NCBI RefSeq assembly: GCF_000430505.1
Contig: NZ_AUMD01000020.1
Coordinates: 1 to 64,000, forward strand
Direction: 5' to 3'
DNA from: Eisenibacter elegans DSM 3317
GTDB taxonomy: Bacteria; Bacteroidota; Bacteroidia; Cytophagales; Microscillaceae
Length of the DNA stretch: 64,000 nucleotides
Below are positions 56,891 to 64,000 of the stretch, piece by piece; the first letter of the stretch is position 1, and each line of letters opens with the position of its first letter. The translations under genes were made by a program, and so were the position numbers. Under the pieces are notes generated by a model. That model was not told the DNA's origin. It was given only the letters and a program-made list of their open reading frames with translations, and searched no databases.

Positions 56891-59800
56891 ATGCTTATCA
56901 ATGCCTTGCTCAAAATACTAGCCGGAGGGGTTGTCGGTTATGGCACCAATGCTTTGGCTATTCAGATGCTTTTTAAGGAGTATTTCAAAGTGCGCTTGCC
57001 CGACGGCAAAACGGCGGGCTTGGGCGGGGTGGTAATCAAGGAGCGGCAGCAGTTTGAAGACAAGGTATCAGCACTAGTAGAGGAGAAGGTCTTGAGTGCA
57101 GAGGCCCTGGCCGAGCGCTTGCGCAGCGAGGAGATGAGGCCTGTGCTGGAGGACATAATGCGGGTGCTTTTTGAAGAAGTATTACCGGCCAAATTGCCCC
57201 CTACACTGGCAGAAGTGCCGGGGTTTGCCCAAAGCTTGGAGCGCCTATGGGAACATCTAAGCCCTGTACTTGCTCAAAGCCTTGGTCGGGTATTGCATAA
57301 GGGCAGCAACACACTGCGCCTGTCCGATATTCTGTCAGAAGATACACAAGGGCACTTGTTGGAGCAATTACTCCAAACCATTGCCCAACAACTAAACCAA
57401 CAGCCGAAGCCACTCGATGACTACCTCGCTGACTTACTAGAGCGCCTATTGGCACAACCTCTAGCACAGACCTTGCCCCAAGAGTGGAGCACACACCTAG
57501 CCCAACTCCTAAAGACAGAACTCGCCGGCTTGCCAGAGCTCTTGCGCCACCAGTATGAAGTGCCTCTGCGAGCATTTTTTGATACAGCTTGGGAGCAACT
57601 TTTGCCCCCCGAACAGCTCCAAAAAACTACCCAAAACCTTCTCAGCAATAGCTTTTATGAGCTGATGCCGGAAGCCAGCGCCGCCCAACTGCCAAGCCAA
57701 CTCCAACAGTACTTGAGGCAACTACTCGAAGAAGAAAGTGGGCAACAGGTAGTAGGGCTGCTGCTCAAAATAGTGCTCGAACGCCTAGAGCGCGAAGAGA
57801 TGAGTGTAGCCGAGCTATTGGCTCCTCAGTTCAAGATTTCTTTTGAGACCTTTTTGGCTACCCAACTACCAGCCTTGGTCAAGGCGGCCCTGCTCTGGGT
57901 ACAGTCCAAAAAGCGCGATATCGACCTGATGGTCAACCAAGCCTTCGACAAAGAACTGAGCTGGGTAGGCCGTAGCCTCGTACGGGTGTTTGTGGGTGAT
58001 GTAGCCCAAAAGGTAGGCCTAGACAAGCGTATCATCAAAGCGCTCGAAAAACTCGAAGAAGACCCCAAAGCGACTATCGAAAACCTAAGCGCGCAGATTA
58101 TAGAATTGCTGACGCAGAAACGCATCAAAGACCTAGCAGCCAGCGCCCAAGATACCCTAGTGCCGACGCTTACGCCGGCGATTGTCCGGTTTTTGGCTCA
58201 AGGTATTGAAAGTGAGTCTTTTGCGCAACGCTTGGAGCAAATCTTGCGTACCCCCCTACACCGCTGGATTCCGGAGGCTTGGGTGCTTCGACAAATACAA
58301 CACCGTCTCCCCGGGCTGCTCTACCACACCCTCACAGAGCGCTGGTTATTTACACCCAAGGCCGCAGCTTGGCTCACGCCCAAGCTACAAACAGCCTTGG
58401 AACAATGGTTCGCCCAACCGCCTAGTACGTGGCTGGGAGCTACGGCGCAGCCCAAAGAGTGGGCGATACAGTTGCGTACGCTGTTGCTAGACGCCCTCCA
58501 AACACAACAACAGACGTGGGCGCTCCAACTGTCCGAGGTACTCCAACCTCAGCTGGCAGAGCTTTCGCTAGGAAGCTTGATAGCCACAGACGGGGAGGAG
58601 TTTCAGGCGCAAAGCCTCCAATGGATGGAGGCGCTGCGCCAATGGCTCGAAACACAGACCTCACAAACCGACCTGCCCAAGATGGCACAACAAGGCCTGA
58701 CTGCCGAACGCCTAGCGCCCGTCGCTGCTCAAACGCTCCAAGAGCGACTCTCACAAGCCTTGCCAGGGATTTTTGAGCGCTTTGAGCCTATCCGCAATTT
58801 AGTCTTTACGGAGCTGAACAAGCTGCCAGATTCGCGCCTGCTCGGTATGGTCAAGGATGCGCTGGGCAAAGAGCTGAAGCCCCTAAGCCTTTTTGGGGGC
58901 CTGCTGGGAATAGGCACAGGGGTGATACTGCTTAGCCTACCCGAAATGCAGACATGGGGCTGGGGAGTGTTGATTGCAGTGCTTGCTTATGGTATTACAG
59001 GATGGGGAACTAACTGGCTGGCAATCAAGATGTTGTTTAGACCATATAAAGCATGGTATTTGCTGCCTCGGTACAAACGTAGCCGCATTCCGTTTACACC
59101 GGGAGTAGTGCCGGCCAACCGCCCACGGTTTTCGGCCAGTATGGGCCGCTTTATCGGAGAGCGACTGCTGGATAAGGAAAACCTTACCCAACGCTTTAAT
59201 AGCCAACGTGATACCCTTGCTCAAGGCCTGCAAAAAGGAATTGCTCAAGACGACTACCACGCACTCCAACAATTGCTCAATACGCATCGAAGCACGCTAG
59301 CCGCCCAAGGAGCCAATGCGCTGACCAAAAGCCTAAAGCAAGAGGCTGCACAATGGCTCAGAAAATTGCCAGAAACAGCCAAAAAGCGCCTGCAAAGCCC
59401 ATTGCAGGAGTGGTATTCGCTCCAGCAACACAGCGCGCAGCTTTGCCAAACACTCCAACAGCCAACAATCACCAGCCGCTTACAAGAGGGGGCGGTACGA
59501 CAATTGCAGCGCTACTGGCAAGAAACCACAACCATAGACCAGCGCCTGCCCACAACACTCCAACAACAACTCCAAGCCCAGCCCGCAGCGCGTATCCAAC
59601 AACAGCTCGAAGGGCTCGGCACTGATTGGCTACACCCCCAATGGCTACCCGAACAGGTTGAGTGGGGGTTAGTAGCCGAAAAACTCCTCCAAACGCTCAA
59701 CCAACCTATCGGGGGACTGATAGCCGCCGAAAAACACGAAATCGTAAAACAACAGACTTTTGAAATACTTAAAAAATGGCTGCAAAGTACTAAAACACAG

Positions 59801-61066
59801 CAGTATATAGAGCAACTGCTGGAGCGATGGCTCAATAATGAAGCCCATCCCGACCGTAAGTTGGGCGAGCTATTTGATGGAGCATTACTCAGAGGGGTTG
59901 ACCGCAACATAGACCGCATCCTCGAATGGGCCAAACAGTGGAGCTTGGAGGTGATGCAGAGCCAGAAAAAATCTATCGCCACACGTGCCTACGAAGAGGC
60001 TTACGAAAACTCTAAAGCAGCCTATGGCTTCAAGTCGAGCATCGAAAAGGCCACCAATAACCTGATAGATATCCATCTGCCAGATTTTTTGGAACGTGAG
60101 AAAGCCAAACTGAAAGAAATTATCAAGCAAGAGGTACAGGTCATCGCCCAAAAACCCTTGGCCGAAGGCAATCTGCTAGCCCTGAACCCACAAGTAGTGC
60201 AGGGCAAAATTATCCGTTTTTTAGAAGATCCTTCCTTATTGACGCGGCTAGAGCAGCTTTGCCGGCTGCTGATAGAAGAGCGGATATTTACCCTCAACCC
60301 GGCGCAGCTACTCAAGCTAGATGTTGAGCTGATGGAGGGGCATTTGAAACAGCTCCTAACGCTGGAAATCAGTCGATTGCAAGCCCAAGTACAACAGCAA
60401 GTCGCAGCTCCAACAACCGCGCAGGCGCTAGCCCAACCGGCTGCCCAACTATTGACGCATTATCTGGAGCAACACTGGTACTCAAGATCCTTGGCGAGCC
60501 TGTTGCCCCTATCGGAGGCCGCCGCTGCCCAACTGACGCAAAACATCCTGACGCTAGCACTGCCCGAAAATACACCCCAACAAACGCCACTAATGGGTTT
60601 GATACAGCACTTGCTGGCCGGGCTAGAAGCCAAGCCGCTCAACCATTGGCTGTCTGATGAGGTATGGGAGCAGCGCCTGCAAACATTGACACAGACCCTG
60701 CTCGACCAGCCAGAGTTTAGCGCCGAGCTTCAAACACAGCTTCAAACCACAATCGAACAGCTGTTGGCCGAGCTGCTGCCCAATTTGGCTCCCCAAACCA
60801 AGGATTTTGTGTTAGAACTCTTGCTCCAAGCCGCCCTACAAACCCTGAGCCTACGCCTGATGTCTTTGATTAAGGCCTTAGAATTCAAGGAGGTTGTCGT
60901 TACACAAATCAGCCATATGGAGCCCCAAGCGCTCGAAGACCTCTTCGATGCCTTTGCGGGCAAGTATTTTGTGTACCTTATCAATTATGGCTTTGGCTTT
61001 GGCGCTATCTTTGGTCTTGCAATCGATGTGCTTTTGCTTTGGGTTCTGAGGCAGTATGTTCTGTGA
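56891..61066 (+). CDS. giant two-module DUF445 family membrane protein
   Basis: A 1391-residue protein built from two DUF445-like modules. Module 1 starts with a transmembrane helix and the signature GYGTNALAIQMLFKEYF (about 17-33) followed by a long Gln/Leu-rich alpha-helical region. A second hydrophobic pair (about 675-710) and GWGTNWLAIKMLFRPY (about 707-722) start module 2, with VPANRPRFSASMGRFIGERL and another ~550 residues of helix. The C-terminus returns to the membrane (LINYGFGFGAIFGLAIDVLL). DUF445 proteins elsewhere are usually 200-450 residues with one such motif, so this looks like an internal duplication with expanded coiled-coil arms. The function is unknown; a structural or envelope role is a guess. 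Confidence 0.8.
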   Translation: MLINALLKILAGGVVGYGTNALAIQMLFKEYFKVRLPDGKTAGLGGVVIKERQQFEDKVSALVEEKVLSAEALAERLRSEEMRPVLEDIMRVLFEEVLPAKLPPTLAEVPGFAQSLERLWEHLSPVLAQSLGRVLHKGSNTLRLSDILSEDTQGHLLEQLLQTIAQQLNQQPKPLDDYLADLLERLLAQPLAQTLPQEWSTHLAQLLKTELAGLPELLRHQYEVPLRAFFDTAWEQLLPPEQLQKTTQNLLSNSFYELMPEASAAQLPSQLQQYLRQLLEEESGQQVVGLLLKIVLERLEREEMSVAELLAPQFKISFETFLATQLPALVKAALLWVQSKKRDIDLMVNQAFDKELSWVGRSLVRVFVGDVAQKVGLDKRIIKALEKLEEDPKATIENLSAQIIELLTQKRIKDLAASAQDTLVPTLTPAIVRFLAQGIESESFAQRLEQILRTPLHRWIPEAWVLRQIQHRLPGLLYHTLTERWLFTPKAAAWLTPKLQTALEQWFAQPPSTWLGATAQPKEWAIQLRTLLLDALQTQQQTWALQLSEVLQPQLAELSLGSLIATDGEEFQAQSLQWMEALRQWLETQTSQTDLPKMAQQGLTAERLAPVAAQTLQERLSQALPGIFERFEPIRNLVFTELNKLPDSRLLGMVKDALGKELKPLSLFGGLLGIGTGVILLSLPEMQTWGWGVLIAVLAYGITGWGTNWLAIKMLFRPYKAWYLLPRYKRSRIPFTPGVVPANRPRFSASMGRFIGERLLDKENLTQRFNSQRDTLAQGLQKGIAQDDYHALQQLLNTHRSTLAAQGANALTKSLKQEAAQWLRKLPETAKKRLQSPLQEWYSLQQHSAQLCQTLQQPTITSRLQEGAVRQLQRYWQETTTIDQRLPTTLQQQLQAQPAARIQQQLEGLGTDWLHPQWLPEQVEWGLVAEKLLQTLNQPIGGLIAAEKHEIVKQQTFEILKKWLQSTKTQQYIEQLLERWLNNEAHPDRKLGELFDGALLRGVDRNIDRILEWAKQWSLEVMQSQKKSIATRAYEEAYENSKAAYGFKSSIEKATNNLIDIHLPDFLEREKAKLKEIIKQEVQVIAQKPLAEGNLLALNPQVVQGKIIRFLEDPSLLTRLEQLCRLLIEERIFTLNPAQLLKLDVELMEGHLKQLLTLEISRLQAQVQQQVAAPTTAQALAQPAAQLLTHYLEQHWYSRSLASLLPLSEAAAAQLTQNILTLALPENTPQQTPLMGLIQHLLAGLEAKPLNHWLSDEVWEQRLQTLTQTLLDQPEFSAELQTQLQTTIEQLLAELLPNLAPQTKDFVLELLLQAALQTLSLRLMSLIKALEFKEVVVTQISHMEPQALEDLFDAFAGKYFVYLINYGFGFGAIFGLAIDVLLLWVLRQYVL

Positions 61067-61114
61067 AACTGAGAGATAGCTCACGCTGTATGGCTACACG
61101 CTTGGCACTCTCGA

Positions 61115-61435
61115 CAAGGAGCCGTAGATGACAAAGACAGATACTATGAATCTTGGGTGTGCTTGGGCAATGTGTATGTCAGTATGGAAGCGTATGACCA
61201 AGCCATCGAAGCCTACAACCAAGTCATAGCCTGTAGTCCTGATGAAGCTTATGAGGCTTGGTATTATTTAGGACTCACATACTAGCGGCAAGAACAATAT
61301 TCGCCAGCATTCAATGCTATAGGCAGTCGATTCGTTATAACCCTCAGGATGACCGTATTTGGACAGGTAGGGTATATCAGTGCTGTTATGAGAGAATACG
61401 ACACCGCCAGGATTGGGCAAATGCCTAGTGGCCTG
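61115..61435 (+). pseudogene. broken TPR gene fragment
   Basis: A frame with two tetratricopeptide-like motifs, RYYESWVCLGNVYVSMEAYD QAIEAYNQVIACSPDEAYEA and WYYLGLTY, is cut by a TAG at 61283-61285. After one more partial repeat (RQEQYSPAFNAI) a frame change continues IRYNPQDDRIWTGRVYQCCY. There is no start codon before the first repeat. It is a decayed piece of a TPR protein. Confidence 0.6.
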
Positions 61436-61445
61436 AAACAGGAGC

Positions 61446-62027
61446 TTATTCTCCTAGCTCATCCCTACTGATGATGCCAAAATAATCTTCTGAGTATACC
61501 AGTTCTCCGCTGGAGAGCTTTTGGCTGTAAGCAGTCACCCATTCCTTGAAGGAGTAAGCAATCAGGGAGCGCTCGGTGTCATCGTGCCACATTCTGATAA
61601 TCTGCCCATAAACACCCTCTTCGGTAGGGTCGAGGTCGAGACAATAATGATTGCCGCTACCATCATACGTGATGGGTATCCAGAGGGGATTCCACCAGTC
61701 GTTTTTGATGCCCCTATCAGGATTGGAGATATGAGGCCCTTGACTGTCTTCAAAAGTTTTACTGTCGAGCAGCGACTTCCATACCAACCACTCATCAGCG
61801 ATGCGCTCAAAAGAGAGCAACTCTTCGCAGTCTATCAGTCCGGCAGCCTCATCAGACTGCCCGTTATGGATTTTGTAAAAATCAATAAAATCGCGGGGTA
61901 GCTCTGCCTTGATAAGGGCTTGAAGACTAGCTACTTCTGTGTCTGTAACACCTTGATGCAAGGCCTTGAGTAGTTCGGGCGCTATTTTGGCCAAATTTGA
62001 TTTGATAGATTCCCAGATGCTTTTCAT
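61446..62027 (-). CDS. SMI1/KNR4 (SUKH) family protein
   Basis: A 193-residue protein with the SUKH/SMI1-KNR4 fold: an N-terminal helix (WESIKSNLAKIAPELLKALH), the strand PRDFIDFYKIHNGQSDEAAG and the core WNPLWIPITYDGSGNHYCLD, then a C-terminal helix with FKEWVTAYSQKLSSGEL. In bacteria this family includes many immunity proteins against polymorphic toxins, but stand-alone members with unknown roles are also common. No toxin gene is next to it. I chose the ATG at 62027; the earlier in-frame start adds 14 residues with no family match. Confidence 0.75.
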   Translation of the reverse strand: MKSIWESIKSNLAKIAPELLKALHQGVTDTEVASLQALIKAELPRDFIDFYKIHNGQSDEAAGLIDCEELLSFERIADEWLVWKSLLDSKTFEDSQGPHISNPDRGIKNDWWNPLWIPITYDGSGNHYCLDLDPTEEGVYGQIIRMWHDDTERSLIAYSFKEWVTAYSQKLSSGELVYSEDYFGIISRDELGE

Positions 62028-62237
62028 CTTATGTGTGGTTTCTGTTTGGAGGGAAAACGATGTCAACACAATAGCAAGGCAAGCTGCCCTCTGCTATTTT
62101 ATGGCCAAGATACACATTTCTATAAGATTTTTAGTGTAACACTGATATGTAGCCTAGCCTTGTAGGCTGGTGGGTTTTGTACCGAGATTCACTTGGTTTG
62201 AGGGTTTATTTGGTTCTCAAAGACTTTTAGCACCTAC

Positions 62238-62266
62238 ATTTCCCAAGCCGATTTTGGTTGGGTATA
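62238..62266 (+). repeat. hairpin-repeat family 2 copy
   Basis: atttcccaagccgattttgg then ttgggtata, the same short inverted repeat as at 19303, 47526 and 52076. Confidence 0.55.
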
Positions 62267-62305
62267 CGACAAAAGCCTTATCTTTAACTGTTGAAGCATC
62301 TCATT

Positions 62306-62522
62306 CTACAAACCTAACTATTTAGGAGGTTCAAATACTTGATTATTAAATACTTGCAAGAGGATGGGTTTCATACCTAGGAATTTAGTCAAAACTCAAC
62401 TGCTTGATAATTAGTTGCTTATAAAATAAGCTTATTTAAAGCCAAACTATATAACAAAAGTTAACCTATTGATAATAAGAGGCTTATAGCAAATCATACC
62501 ACCTAAATAGTTAGCTACAAAC
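62306..62522. mobile_element. MITE-like element with 8-bp target-site duplication
   Basis: A 201-bp AT-rich element (62314-62514) bounded by 17-bp terminal inverted repeats ctaactatttaggaggt and accacctaaatagttag (one mismatch). Exactly outside them lies the same 8-bp word, ctacaaac, at 62306-62313 and 62515-62522, as expected for a target-site duplication from a transposition event. It has no coding capacity, so it would be a non-autonomous (MITE-like) copy moved by a transposase encoded elsewhere. It ends only 17 bp before the ArsA start codon. Confidence 0.75.
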
Positions 62523-62531
62523 CCAGTTTAT

Positions 62532-63710
62532 ATGCGGATATTATTGTTTACCGGTAAGGGAGGAGTAGGCAAAACCACCTTGGCGGCGGCTACGGCTTTG
62601 CGCTGCGCTGCCTTGGGCTACAAGACCCTCATCATCTCTACTGACCCGGCACACAGCCTCTCCGACTCACTCAATATAGCCCTAGGCCCCGAGCCCACCC
62701 CTGTGTTGCCTAAGCTCTTTGGCCAAGAGCTGGATGTATACTATTCTATGAAAAAGCATTGGGAGCAACTCCGGCAGATGCTCCTTGTCTTGTTTCGGTC
62801 GCAGGGGCTACAACATACCTTGGCCGAGGAGTTGTCGGCCTTGCCCGGAATGGAAGAGGCTTCGGCCTTCCTCTGGATAGAACAATATCACAGCCTAGAG
62901 GTTTTTGATGTGATTGTCATCGATAGCGCCCCCACAGGCGAAACCCTGACCTTGCTCAGCCTGCCACAGGTCAGCAAGTGGTGGACCACACAGATGTTTC
63001 CTTTTCAGAAGGCGGCTATCAAGGCTGTCGGTGGGGTGGTACGCGGCGTTACGGGCATCCCACTTGACAAGGGCTACGAAGAGCTCGATTCCCTCTTTGC
63101 CAAACTCGAAATAGTACAACAGATTTTTGCCCGCCCGGAGGTAACTTCCATGCGCTTGGTCATGAATCCCGAGCGGATGGTCATCCAAGAGGCCAAACGT
63201 GCTTACACCTATCTCCAACTACACGGCTACGCCGTCGATGCGGCCTTTGTCAACCGGATTCTCCCGCCCGATGCCGCCTACGGGGCTTTTTTTGACCAAT
63301 ACCTAGAGCAACAAGAGGGCTACCTAAAGCAGATAGCTGAAGACTTTGCGCCCTTGCCCTTGTTCAAAAGCTATCACCAAGGGCAAGAGGTGTTTGGCCT
63401 CGACACCCTCACCCAAATGGCCGATATGCTCTACCAAGGCCAAGATCCTACCAAGGTTTTTCACCAAGAGCAGCCTATGCACATTGCGCCCGAGGGCAAA
63501 GGCTATCTGCTGAGGCTCAAAATTCCTTTTCTTGACCCCCAAACGCCTATCAGCCTCCAAGCCAAGGGCAACGAGCTGACGATACACCTAGGCAGCCGTC
63601 GCCGCCACCTTTTCTTGCCGCAGTTTTTGGCCTATTACCAACTCCAAAACCACCGATTAAGCCCTGAAGGCTTGTTGGTTTATTTTGAGCCACGCGCAGA
63701 GGAGGCCTGA
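62532..63710 (+). CDS. arsA: ArsA/Get3-like ATPase
   Basis: A SIMIBI-class ATPase of 392 residues. The N-terminal deviant P-loop GKGGVGKTT (about 8-16) and STDPAHSLSDSLNI (switch I, with the DPAHS motif of ArsA) are followed by VIDSAPTGETLTLLSLPQ. A C-terminal HSP20-like domain (about 318-385, YLLRLKIPFLDPQTPISLQA) is typical of ArsA-type rather than pure Get3 proteins. It may drive arsenite export or target proteins or metals; no arsB or arsC gene is nearby, so a true arsenic role is uncertain. The MITE-like insertion directly upstream probably changes or removes its native promoter. Confidence 0.82.
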   Translation: MRILLFTGKGGVGKTTLAAATALRCAALGYKTLIISTDPAHSLSDSLNIALGPEPTPVLPKLFGQELDVYYSMKKHWEQLRQMLLVLFRSQGLQHTLAEELSALPGMEEASAFLWIEQYHSLEVFDVIVIDSAPTGETLTLLSLPQVSKWWTTQMFPFQKAAIKAVGGVVRGVTGIPLDKGYEELDSLFAKLEIVQQIFARPEVTSMRLVMNPERMVIQEAKRAYTYLQLHGYAVDAAFVNRILPPDAAYGAFFDQYLEQQEGYLKQIAEDFAPLPLFKSYHQGQEVFGLDTLTQMADMLYQGQDPTKVFHQEQPMHIAPEGKGYLLRLKIPFLDPQTPISLQAKGNELTIHLGSRRRHLFLPQFLAYYQLQNHRLSPEGLLVYFEPRAEEA

Positions 63711-63736
63711 AGTACTAGGCACTAAGCCAACATCGG

Positions 63737-64000
63737 CTACGCTACCTCTTGCGGTGGTTTGTTTTGTGGGCATACATGTTGGTAGAAGTAAGCCTTGTAG
63801 GCTTGTTGGTGGGCGTGGTGCTTCCAGCGTTTGTGTGTCCAGTACCAAGTATCGGGGTAGTGTAAGATTTGTTGTTCGAGGGCGCGTGTATGCGCTTCGG
63901 TAATATAGCCGGTGGGCACTTGAGCAGAATGAGCACAGGCTACCTCCATCCTAATCTCGTAGCGTCCTCTGCCCACACGGCGTGCATAACCAAAGACGAC
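63737..64000 (-). CDS. lysophospholipid/lipid A acyltransferase, C-terminal part
   Basis: The last 87 codons of a gene that runs off the right edge. The frame reads VVFGYARRVGRGRYEIRMEV ACAHSAQVPTGYITEAHTRA and ends with PDTWYWTHKRWKHH, the PxxWxWxHRRWK motif near the C-terminus of LpxL/HtrB-type lipid A acyltransferases. The enzyme would add a secondary acyl chain to lipid A or act as a related acyltransferase. The catalytic HxxxxD is outside the window, so the assignment rests on the C-terminal motif. No start codon is visible. Confidence 0.75.
   Translation of the reverse strand, partial: VVFGYARRVGRGRYEIRMEVACAHSAQVPTGYITEAHTRALEQQILHYPDTWYWTHKRWKHHAHQQAYKAYFYQHVCPQNKPPQEVA

Noticed and set aside
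58429-58776. Long frames opposite or offset within the DUF445 gene
   Set aside because: They come from the biased Gln/Leu codon pattern of the real gene and have no independent signals.

Overview
The window looks like a chromosomal segment from a member of the Bacteroidota, probably a Cytophagales-type bacterium. The evidence is four TonB-dependent receptors, signal peptides and lipoboxes of Bacteroidota type, several genes preceded by the phylum's TAnnTTTG -7 promoter box instead of a strong Shine-Dalgarno sequence, a PF07494-type propeller sensor, DUF5522, DUF5684 and SpoIIAA/STAS-like small proteins, and a GNAT-nitrilase fusion. I saw no rRNA, tRNA, CRISPR array, prophage or intact transposase. 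The genus cannot be fixed from the sequence alone.

Layout. 0-10 kb: single-stranded DNA-binding protein, leucine dehydrogenase, 3-dehydroquinate synthase, O6-alkylguanine-DNA alkyltransferase, acyl-CoA dehydrogenase, a tiny DUF5522 protein, a fatty acid desaturase and PdxH. 9-11 kb: an AraC regulator whose N-terminus comes from an aldo/keto reductase, then a decayed regulatory-domain gene. 11-17 kb: a haem-type TonB receptor with a small membrane partner, and a large propeller sensor without a kinase. 17-22 kb: an MFS transporter, a DUF5684 protein and a FecA-like receptor. 22.6-26.5 kb: a cobalamin riboswitch followed by btuF-btuC-btuD, with a dead STAS-like gene inside the operon. 26.5-28.1 kb: a GNAT-nitrilase fusion.

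28.1-29.6 kb is the most unusual segment. Four tandem transcription units share a palindromic operator-like motif (about TCAGG-N6-CCTGA) and a TAnnTTTG promoter box. Three share a conserved 3' leader and a terminator. Three of the four encode homologous basic helical proteins of 45-48 residues; the fourth has no convincing open frame and may make a small RNA.

29.6-42.8 kb: a SpoIIAA/STAS-like protein, a glycosyltransferase, GltX, gene fragments, an acyl-CoA hydrolase/CoA-transferase, HutH, and a TonB receptor that overlaps a TPR/coiled-coil/SpoIIE-phosphatase protein. 42.8-44.1 kb is an AT-rich island with a frameshifted FkbM methyltransferase, abutting a truncated gene. 44-56.6 kb: a COG0523 GTPase, DUF2147, two lipoproteins, an NSS transporter with its 34-residue MetS-like subunit, another STAS-like protein, DinB, Ndk, cysteine desulfurase and a TonB receptor. 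56.9-64 kb: a giant two-module DUF445 protein, a broken TPR gene, an SMI1/KNR4 protein, an ArsA ATPase directly downstream of a 201-bp MITE-like element with an 8-bp target duplication, and the end of an LpxL-type acyltransferase.

The intergenic spaces carry several dispersed hairpin repeat families and at least six decayed genes, which points to active small-scale rearrangement. Many features here (small genes, frameshifts, repeats, promoters) were read directly from the bases by eye, without any alignment or database search.
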